Source of the DNA: Myxococcales bacterium
GTDB lineage: Bacteria; Myxococcota; Polyangia; Polyangiales; Polyangiaceae
Reading direction: 5' to 3'
NCBI GenBank assembly: GCA_020430865.1
Contig: JAGQIY010000376.1
Location: 1-22,902 of the forward strand
DNA length: 22,902 nt
The translations under genes were made by a program, and so were the position numbers. Under the pieces are notes generated by a model that was given only the letters and a program-made list of their open reading frames with translations, ran no database searches and had not been told where the DNA came from. Numbering within the stretch: position 1 is the first letter of the stretch; each line of letters starts with the position of its first letter. Shown here in pieces: positions 15,736-21,532 of this stretch.

Positions 15736-16269
15736 TCATTCCAGCAGACCCGCAGCGTCCAACGCCCGCCGCGCCACGCGCTGCAGTTTGCTGACCTTGG
15801 ACCCGCTGCGGGCCAGCACGTGGATCGCGATCACGCTGGCGGCGAGAGCCTCCGCGAGCTCCTTGGCATCCGGCCGCTCCTTCAGGCAACGAGCGAAGAA
15901 GGTCTCCATCGCCTGGATGCGCTGGGCCACGACGCGCTGGCTCTCTGCGTCCAGACCGGGCAGCTCGACCGCTGAGTTGACCAGCAGGCAGCCCTTGCCG
16001 CGACGACTGCCATGGGTGATCGCTTCGAACCAGGCACGAACGGCAGCAGGCCCTGGCGGCAGCGGCAGGAGTTGCTGCTCGAGGTAGCGGGCGAGGGCGC
16101 GCTGAAAGCAAGCTTCCTTGCTGGCGAACGCTGCGTAGAAGCTGCCCGGTTGAATGCCCATGGCGTCGCACAGCTGACGCACGGAGGTGCCCGCGTAGCC
16201 CTGACGCCAGAACAGCTCCACGGCGCGATCGAGTGCTTGGTCCAGGTCGAAGTCGCGGCTGCGCGCCAT
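15736..16269 (-). CDS. TetR/AcrR family transcriptional regulator
   Basis: This is a 177-residue one-component repressor. The N-terminal helix-turn-helix domain is typical: DLDQALDRAVELFWRQGYAGTSVRQLCDAMGIQPGSFYAAFASKEACF (about residues 9-56), with the conserved G-T/S-V and the FY-F-SKE recognition-helix end. The C-terminal half is a helical ligand-binding domain with GCLLVNSAVEL (about 92-102), a motif of one TetR C-terminal subgroup; its Cys might sense electrophiles, as in NemR-like proteins, but this is a guess. It is followed by the DUF1304 gene on the same strand and preceded by the propeller lipoprotein gene at 52 bp. The only palindromic operator candidate nearby is in front of DUF1304. 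The inducer cannot be told. Confidence 0.92.
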   Translation of the reverse strand: MARSRDFDLDQALDRAVELFWRQGYAGTSVRQLCDAMGIQPGSFYAAFASKEACFQRALARYLEQQLLPLPPGPAAVRAWFEAITHGSRRGKGCLLVNSAVELPGLDAESQRVVAQRIQAMETFFARCLKERPDAKELAEALAASVIAIHVLARSGSKVSKLQRVARRALDAAGLLE

Positions 16270-16293
16270 GGGCGCTTCATAGCACGCGGCGCT

Positions 16294-16309
16294 CCCTCAC
16301 CCCCAAACC
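16294..16309. repeat. 16-bp dispersed repeat, copy 2
   Basis: This is an exact copy of the 16-mer at 6147-6162, here in the 52-bp gap between the propeller lipoprotein stop (16322) and the tetR start (16269). Confidence 0.6.
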
Positions 16310-16321
16310 CCGAGCGGGAGG

Positions 16322-17269
16322 CTACGGCTCGGGAATGCGATGGCTGCCGTCTTCGGGGTAGGGAAGCGCTTCGGGCCAGCCCCGCGTCGGCTCGCCGTCG
16401 TGCTGCTCTCGGCTCACGATCTTTCCAGTGCGAGAGATCACGAAGAGCTCCGGCGGTTCTTCTTGCCAGTAGATGCGCAGACCGTGGGTTTGCTCCGGGT
16501 TGGAGTGGAGCTCGGCCATGCTGGTGTCGAAGACCATGTCTCCGCTGGGGAGCCAGCCGAGCTGACTGAGGGCGCGGTTGAAGCCGGTGGAGACCCGCCA
16601 TATCTCTTTACCGTGAGGATTCAATGCGACGACCGTGCCCTCTCCGCTGAGGTACAGAGTCCCGTCGCGATCGACCCACGGGCCTCCGAGGCTGTGGTTG
16701 CCGAACGGCCATTTCTGGTAGGCAAGCTGACCATCTGGTTCGAAGTGAAGTAGCGAGTACCCGCAGTTGACACTGATGTGGTGGTCGTAGTCGATGGCGA
16801 CCGAGTAGGCGTAGCCGCAGCGGGGGAAGGCCTTGCGCCAGACCAGCTCTCCGTCGGGGGCGATCAGGCTGACTCGATCCTTCAGGTCGACGACCACCGC
16901 GGCGCCGTCGCTGCGCAGCGCGAGGGCCATCGGTGCGACGACTTCCACGCTGAAGGCCTTCGCGTCGCTGCCGGTGGTCGGAGTGAAGTCCAGCCAGTGT
17001 CTCCAGCCGTCTGGGTCCGAATCGTCCGCCCGAACCTGCCAGCGGCCGCGAGCGCCTCGCACGCATGTTTCCTTCACGAGCCCCCGATGCCACGGCGGGT
17101 AACCCTCTTCAGCCTGGAGCTCGGGACAAGCAGGCGGGTTTGGGGGAGAGGAGCGCCGATGGGTCTCCACACCCCGGACCGGAACGTCAACCTGGGCTCG
17201 CGGCGGGAGCGCCCGCGGAGCGCAAGACAGCACCAGCCCCAGGGACAGCGAGGCGCCGCGTCGCAACAT
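16322..17269 (-). CDS. PQQ-like beta-propeller lipoprotein
   Basis: This 315-residue secreted protein is probably anchored in the membrane by lipid. The ATG at 17269 is chosen because it opens a short lipoprotein signal, MLRRGASLSLGLVLSC, with Cys16 as the likely modified residue; longer in-frame extensions (to 17725) would overlap the divergent kinase gene. After a Pro-rich stretch, residues from about 95 on show repeated propeller-blade motifs such as VVVDLKDRVSLIAPDGELVW, YLSGEGTVVALNPHGKEIW and LFVISRTGKIV. These resemble PQQ/quinoprotein-like or SMP-30-like blades that replay a stored value. The protein is shorter than BamB, and no other BAM-linked gene is nearby, so a BamB role is not claimed. 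Function is unknown; a binding or scaffold role is plausible. Confidence 0.75.
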   Translation of the reverse strand: MLRRGASLSLGLVLSCAPRALPPRAQVDVPVRGVETHRRSSPPNPPACPELQAEEGYPPWHRGLVKETCVRGARGRWQVRADDSDPDGWRHWLDFTPTTGSDAKAFSVEVVAPMALALRSDGAAVVVDLKDRVSLIAPDGELVWRKAFPRCGYAYSVAIDYDHHISVNCGYSLLHFEPDGQLAYQKWPFGNHSLGGPWVDRDGTLYLSGEGTVVALNPHGKEIWRVSTGFNRALSQLGWLPSGDMVFDTSMAELHSNPEQTHGLRIYWQEEPPELFVISRTGKIVSREQHDGEPTRGWPEALPYPEDGSHRIPEP

Positions 17270-17393
17270 GGCCCAGCCTGCGCGCTCCCGGCTCTCGAGT
17301 CTAGCGCTCCTCATCGCTGCTTGGACACCAGCTTTGGTGGATCCGTGGGGGCCTCCGCAGTCCAAGCTACTCTGCCTTACGACAGCTGCAAAT

Positions 17394-17431
17394 TCCGCGG
17401 TTCCTGCGATCCGCGGAGTTCCGCGATCGCG
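17394..17431. promoter_or_regulatory. Hairpin and palindrome in the divergent intergenic region
   Basis: TCCGCGG (17394-17400) and CCGCGGA (17411-17417) form a 7-bp stem with a 10-nt loop, followed at once by the palindrome CGCGATCGCG (17422-17431). They lie in the 252-bp region between the divergent lipoprotein and histidine kinase genes, about 100 bp upstream of the kinase start. They could be a regulator site, or a chance product of GC-rich DNA. Confidence 0.3.
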
Positions 17432-17486
17432 AGCGCGCCACGGGAGGCTACGGCGTCGATGGCTCTTGCTCGGAGACGCCGCGCTG

Positions 17487-17514
17487 TTGGATCGCAAGCA
17501 GGGGGCCGTATACT
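17487..17514 (+). promoter_or_regulatory. Putative sigma-70-like promoter of the histidine kinase gene
   Basis: TTGGAT (17487-17492), a 16-bp spacer and TATACT (17509-17514, five of six consensus bases) lie just before ATG 17522. The expected start site is about 17521, which would make the mRNA leaderless. No Shine-Dalgarno sequence with good spacing is present, which agrees with this. Confidence 0.45.
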
Positions 17515-17521
17515 GCCAGCC

Positions 17522-18970
17522 ATGTCGGGGGCGTCTTCCGCGCACGCGGACAGCTGGTTCAGGCTGATTGTCGAAGGCGCACCCACGGCGATGCTGATGG
17601 TCGACGATCGGCGCCGCATCACGCTGCTGAACCAGGGCGCGGAGAAGCTCTTCGGCTACTCGCGCGAGGAGCTGATGGGGCGTCCCGTCGAAGCTCTGCT
17701 CCCCGAGCGCTTCGCTGGCCAGCACCCGGCCCTCGTCGACGCGTTCTTCCTCTCGCCGAAGTCACGCGCGATGGGTGCGGGGCGCGAGCTGTTCGCGCGA
17801 CGCAAGGACGGCAGCGAGGTAGCGGTCGAGATCGGTCTCAGTCCACTGGATACTCCGGATGGCAAGTTCACCCTCGCGACCATCAACGACATCACCGAGC
17901 GTCGCCGCGCGGAAGCAATGTTCAGGCTCGTGGTCGAGGCTGCGCCAAGCGCGATGGTGCTCGCCGACGCCTCGGGCATCATCGGCCTGGTGAACCGTCG
18001 CACCGAGGTCCTGTTCGGCTACAAGCGTGACGAGCTGATCGGACAGCCCCTGGAGATCCTCGTGCCGAAGCGCTTCCGCGAGTGGCACCCGGGCTTGGTA
18101 GCCGAATTCCTCCAGGATCCGCGAGCGCGGGCCATGGGCGCCGGACGCGATCTGTTTGGTGAGCGCAAGGATGGCAGCGAGTTCCCCATCGAGATCGGCC
18201 TCAACCCGTTCGAGTCCGAGGCGGGGGTGTTCACGCTGGCGGCGATCATCGACATCACCGAGCGCAAGCGGGCCGACGACGAGCTCAGGCGCAGCAACGC
18301 CGAGCTCGAGCAGTTCGCCTACGTCGCTTCACACGACCTGCAGGAACCGCTGCGCATGGTCGCGACCTACACGGAGCTACTGGCCACGCGCTATCGCGGT
18401 CAGCTCGACGAGAGAGCGGATCGCTACATCCACTACGCCGTGGATGGGGCTCACCGCATGCAGCAGCTGGTGTCCGATGTCCTGGCGTTCTCCCGGGTTG
18501 GCTCTCAGGGCAAGGCCCTGGGTCGTGTCGACGCCTCCGAGGTCTTCCGACGCGTCCTGGCGATCCTCGAACCCAGCATCCAGGAGGCCGGAGCCGAGAT
18601 CGTGGTGGGCGAGCTGCCGATGGTGTGGGCGGATGAAGGGCAGCTCGGCCAGCTGCTGCAGAACCTGGTCGGGAATGCGTTGAAGTTCCGCGCCAGCTCG
18701 CCACGCATCGAGATCGAGGCTACCCGCAGCGGCGCGGATTGCGTGTTTCGCGTCTCTGACAACGGGATCGGCATCGACCCGCAGTTTGCTGGGCGGATTT
18801 TCCAGATGTTCCAGCGCTTGCACGGCAGAGAGCTGTACCCTGGGAGCGGCATCGGCCTCGCGATCGCGAAGCGCATCGTCGAGCGCCACGACGGGGAGAT
18901 CTGGCTCGACACCTCAGCATCCTTGGGCACGACGTTTTGCTTCACGCTGAAGGCGGCGGACCCGGGATAG
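17522..18970 (+). CDS. Tandem-PAS sensor histidine kinase
   Basis: This 482-residue kinase has no membrane span, so it is likely cytoplasmic. Two similar PAS domains (about 10-128 and 134-252) share NQGAEKLFGY/NRRTEVLFGY, RAMGAGR and a closing DITER motif. They lead through a helical linker to a HisKA dimerisation helix with ASHDLQEPLR (His271, the phosphorylated residue). The ATPase domain has the N box around 381-385 (NLVGNALKF), DNGIGID (413-419), an F box IFQMFQRL and GSGIGLAI (about 440-447), so it looks fully active. The start at 17522 is chosen because PAS1 begins shortly after it; a longer in-frame extension to 16778 would run through the divergent lipoprotein gene. The kinase type resembles phytochrome-like and light/redox sensors that pair with small receivers, and the receiver gene follows by 10 bp. 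No cofactor-binding Cys or His motif for a flavin or haem is evident. Confidence 0.93.
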   Translation: MSGASSAHADSWFRLIVEGAPTAMLMVDDRRRITLLNQGAEKLFGYSREELMGRPVEALLPERFAGQHPALVDAFFLSPKSRAMGAGRELFARRKDGSEVAVEIGLSPLDTPDGKFTLATINDITERRRAEAMFRLVVEAAPSAMVLADASGIIGLVNRRTEVLFGYKRDELIGQPLEILVPKRFREWHPGLVAEFLQDPRARAMGAGRDLFGERKDGSEFPIEIGLNPFESEAGVFTLAAIIDITERKRADDELRRSNAELEQFAYVASHDLQEPLRMVATYTELLATRYRGQLDERADRYIHYAVDGAHRMQQLVSDVLAFSRVGSQGKALGRVDASEVFRRVLAILEPSIQEAGAEIVVGELPMVWADEGQLGQLLQNLVGNALKFRASSPRIEIEATRSGADCVFRVSDNGIGIDPQFAGRIFQMFQRLHGRELYPGSGIGLAIAKRIVERHDGEIWLDTSASLGTTFCFTLKAADPG

Positions 18971-18980
18971 AATCGAACGC

Positions 18981-19397
18981 GTGAGTATCCGGAACCTACT
19001 GATCGTCGAGGACAATCCCGGAGACGTCGACCTAATCATCGATAGCCTGCGCGAGGGAGCCTACGAGATCACGGTGCTGGCCGACGGCCACGAGGCCATC
19101 GAGTACCTCACGTGTCGTGCGCTTCCCGGCGACGGGCGGCTCCCCGATCTGATCCTCCTGGACCTGAACTTGCCCAAGCTGGGGGGCTCCGAGGTGCTGG
19201 CCGAGATGGCGAAGAGCGAGGAGCTGCGGATGATCCCGACCGTGGTCCTGACCTCCTCCGACGCCGAGCGGGACGTCGTGCAGAGCTACCGTCTCGGGGC
19301 GAACTGCTACGTGCGTAAGCCTGGAGATCTTCGCTCGTATCAGGCTGCTGTGCGGGAGATCGAGCAGTTCTGGTTCTCCTCGGCGAGCTTGCCCTGA
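18981..19397 (+). CDS. Stand-alone response regulator receiver protein
   Basis: This 138-residue protein is a single CheY-like receiver domain with no output domain. The acidic pocket is Glu10-Asp11, the phospho-acceptor is Asp61 in LILLDLNLPK, the conserved Thr is T91 in VVLTSS, and Lys113 is in YVRKPGD. The sequence is closest in style to the Rcp1-like receivers that partner phytochrome-type histidine kinases. It starts with GTG 10 bp after the kinase stop and is surely co-transcribed with it. It likely receives the phosphate from His271 of the kinase and passes it on, or acts through protein contacts. The final target is not in the window. Confidence 0.92.
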   Translation: MSIRNLLIVEDNPGDVDLIIDSLREGAYEITVLADGHEAIEYLTCRALPGDGRLPDLILLDLNLPKLGGSEVLAEMAKSEELRMIPTVVLTSSDAERDVVQSYRLGANCYVRKPGDLRSYQAAVREIEQFWFSSASLP

Positions 19398-19472
19398 GTC
19401 GGCTCGCTCGAAGCGGACCCAAAAACGTACGCTGGCGAAATCCAAACGGCGGAGGGCTACGAACTCCCCAGC

Positions 19473-20096
19473 GTGCGCACGGTCTCCCTCACCCCCGAGA
19501 ACACGAACTCCGTCAGCCCCCTCTCGAGCTCTGCGTCGGACCGGGGCAAGCCGAGCAGACGCCTGGACCGAACGCTGGCTGACGTCATCGCTCGCGAGCC
19601 CAGTCTGAGGCGGTTCTCCCGCTGTCTGCTGGCCACCGGCTTGCTGGACGACCTCGATGAGGCTGGTCCCTTCAGCGTTTTTGCGCCGCGAGACCAGGCC
19701 CTCACACTCCCCCAGCAGACGTTCGAGACCTGGTTCGAGCCCGATGGGGTGAGCGCGCTCTTCGACGTCGCGGAGTTCCACGTCGTGCGAGGGCTGGTGG
19801 CAGATCCACCACTGCCCATCCGCCTCCCGAGCCTGGAGGGACGCTACATCCCTCTCCGCGAGCAGGCAGGCGCCGTGCTGGTCAACGGTCAGGCCCGCAT
19901 CCAGGATACTTGGCTTGCCCGCAATGGCGTCTTGCACTTCCTGGACCAACTGCTTGTTCCCCCGGGGATCCAGATCAGCGACTCAGGGCGACTGAGCGTC
20001 GCGCAGCGAGACAGACCGAGCGGGGTGCGACTGATCCCGCTGCGCAGCGACGGGTGTAGTGCAGAGAACTTGGTTGGTGTGGGGCGAGTTGAGTAG
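19473..20096 (+). CDS. Fasciclin (FAS1) domain protein without visible export signal
   Basis: This 207-residue protein contains one FAS1 domain (about 32-165), with TLADVIA near the start, the H1 motif GPFSVFAPRDQAL (65-77), EFHVVRG and the H2 motif NGVLHFLDQLLVP (151-163). FAS1 domains act in adhesion and envelope functions and are normally exported. Here the N-terminus (MRTVSLTPENTNSVSPLSSS) is Ser/Thr-rich, with no hydrophobic signal core and no lipobox. A 44-residue tail follows the domain. The GTG at 19473 is the only start found in this frame before the domain; a purine run GGAGGG (19451-19456) lies somewhat far upstream. The ECF sigma gene starts 11 bp after its stop, so the three genes form one operon. 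The family is sure; the location in the cell is unclear. Confidence 0.85.
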   Translation: MRTVSLTPENTNSVSPLSSSASDRGKPSRRLDRTLADVIAREPSLRRFSRCLLATGLLDDLDEAGPFSVFAPRDQALTLPQQTFETWFEPDGVSALFDVAEFHVVRGLVADPPLPIRLPSLEGRYIPLREQAGAVLVNGQARIQDTWLARNGVLHFLDQLLVPPGIQISDSGRLSVAQRDRPSGVRLIPLRSDGCSAENLVGVGRVE

Positions 20097-20107
20097 GTCA
20101 GCACGTC

Positions 20108-20671
20108 GTGGGTACGCTGCTTGAGCGTGTAGCGGCGGGGGACCGCGAGGCGATCTCTCGATGTGTGGGTGAGTTCGGCCCACTGGTCTGGGCGCTCGTC
20201 TCCCGTCGGCTCGGTCGAGGCGCCGACGCCGAGGACCTGGTGCAAGAGATCCTGCTGGAGGTCTGGCGTCACGCATCGCGGTACGACCCCCAGCGATCCA
20301 GCGAGGCGACCTTCGTTGCGGTGATCGCGCGACGGCGTCTGATCGATCGCTCGCGCAGGGCCGCGGCGCGCCCGGAAGACGCGACCTACGAGATCGAGCT
20401 GCCGAGCGAGCAGCAGCGACAGATGGAGGCGAGCGTGGATGCACGCCGGGTGCTGAAGGAGCTCGAAAGTTTCCCTGAGGAACAGAAGAAAGTGTTGATG
20501 TTGGCGACATTGAATGGGCTCAGCCACAGCGAGATCGCTGAGCACACCAAGCTGCCGCTGGGAACCGTCAAGACCCACGTGCGGCGTGGGTTGAACGCCA
20601 TCCGTGAGCGACTGCGGTCGAAGAGCTCGGAGCCTCGCCAGCGGGTTGACGAACCGAAGGAGGGGGCATGA
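20108..20671 (+). CDS. ECF (extracytoplasmic function) sigma factor
   Basis: This 187-residue sigma-70-family protein has region 2 (DAEDLVQEILLEVWRHASRYDP, about residues 40-62, followed by FVAVIARRRLIDRSRR) and region 4 (GLSHSEIAEHTKLPLGTVKTHVRRGLNAIRERL, about 137-169). There is no region 1.1 or 3, as expected for the ECF group. The style, together with the RskA-like partner, resembles the SigK (ECF19-like) group. It uses a GTG start at 20108, 11 bp after the FAS1 gene, and its stop overlaps the anti-sigma start as ATGA (20668-20671), which indicates translational coupling. It should direct RNA polymerase to envelope-related genes, possibly including its own operon. Confidence 0.94.
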   Translation: MGTLLERVAAGDREAISRCVGEFGPLVWALVSRRLGRGADAEDLVQEILLEVWRHASRYDPQRSSEATFVAVIARRRLIDRSRRAAARPEDATYEIELPSEQQRQMEASVDARRVLKELESFPEEQKKVLMLATLNGLSHSEIAEHTKLPLGTVKTHVRRGLNAIRERLRSKSSEPRQRVDEPKEGA

Positions 20672-21513
20672 CGGATCTGACGCCGCATCAAGAAGCAGCC
20701 AGCGATCACGCGCTGGGCCAGCTAGACCGGCCCGAGCTCGACGAGTTCCTCGCTTCGCTTGGCGACGCCGACTCGCCAACCGACCATGAGCTGGCTGCCG
20801 CAGAGCTGGAAGTTGCCCTGCTGGGATTGGGGGGGGAGGGAGCGGAGCGTCTGCCGCAGCAGCTCGAAGGGCGACTGAAGGCGGCGGCCACCGCCTACGC
20901 TTGGGCGCTGGACTCCAAGCCGGCGAATCGAGTGGAGCTCATCGCCGAGCGTCGGGATCCCGGCGTCGACCTCGTGCGCTACCTGGGGTGGATGGCTGCG
21001 GCTGCGGCGCTGGTCGTCGTGTGGTTCGTACTCGGCAAGCGCCCCGAGCCTCAGGTCAGCGTCACCCCGCCGCCCGAGCCGCCGAGCGCGGTGCCCTCGG
21101 TGCCCGCGCCACCGCCGACGCCCGAGGAGCAGCGAGCGGAGCTGTTGAAGCACGAAGACGCGCGGAAGCTGGCCTGGAGCGCGACCAAGGACGAGGCCGC
21201 CAAGGGGGCGTCCGGTGACGTCGTTTGGAGCTCGCACGCACAGCAAGGTTACATGCGCTTCAAGGGTCTCGAGCCCAATGACCCCAAGCGTTCGCAGTAT
21301 CAGCTCTGGATCTTCAGCAAGGATCAGGACGAGCGCTACCCGGTGGACGGAGGCGTCTTCGACGTCGATTCGAGCGGCGAGGTGGTGGTCGCGATCGACC
21401 CGAAGCTCCACGTCGATGAACCGACCCTGTTCGCCATCACCGTGGAGAAACCAGGTGGCGTGGTGGTCTCGAAGCGCGAGCGTATCGTCCTGACCGCCTC
21501 TGCAGGAGGCTAG
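20668..21513 (+). CDS. RskA-type transmembrane anti-sigma factor
   Basis: This is a 281-residue one-pass protein. The N-terminal cytoplasmic part has DHALGQLDRPELDEFLASL (about 13-31), matching the YALGxLDxxE-type anti-sigma region of RskA proteins; it lacks the HxxxCxxC zinc motif. A single membrane span lies at about 105-123 (YLGWMAAAAALVVVWFVLG), followed by a Pro-rich linker (126-152). A C-terminal domain (about 175-280) has GYMRFKGLEPNDPKRSQYQLWIF, FDVDSSGEVVVAID and FAITVEKPGG, fitting the RskA extracytoplasmic domain family. It presumably holds the ECF sigma inactive at the membrane until released by regulated proteolysis. That mechanism is known for RskA homologues and is only inferred here. 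Confidence 0.92.
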   Translation: MTDLTPHQEAASDHALGQLDRPELDEFLASLGDADSPTDHELAAAELEVALLGLGGEGAERLPQQLEGRLKAAATAYAWALDSKPANRVELIAERRDPGVDLVRYLGWMAAAAALVVVWFVLGKRPEPQVSVTPPPEPPSAVPSVPAPPPTPEEQRAELLKHEDARKLAWSATKDEAAKGASGDVVWSSHAQQGYMRFKGLEPNDPKRSQYQLWIFSKDQDERYPVDGGVFDVDSSGEVVVAIDPKLHVDEPTLFAITVEKPGGVVVSKRERIVLTASAGG

Positions 21514-21532
21514 CCTCGGCCCGCGGCGACGG

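Noticed and set aside
16322..17269. BamB outer-membrane assembly lipoprotein
   Set aside because: It shares only generic propeller-blade motifs, is shorter than BamB, and has no BAM-linked neighbours such as der or a tRNA synthetase.
16778..17521. 248-codon N-terminal extension of the histidine kinase
   Set aside because: It runs antisense through the propeller lipoprotein and has no domain. PAS1 begins just after ATG 17522, which has a promoter in front.
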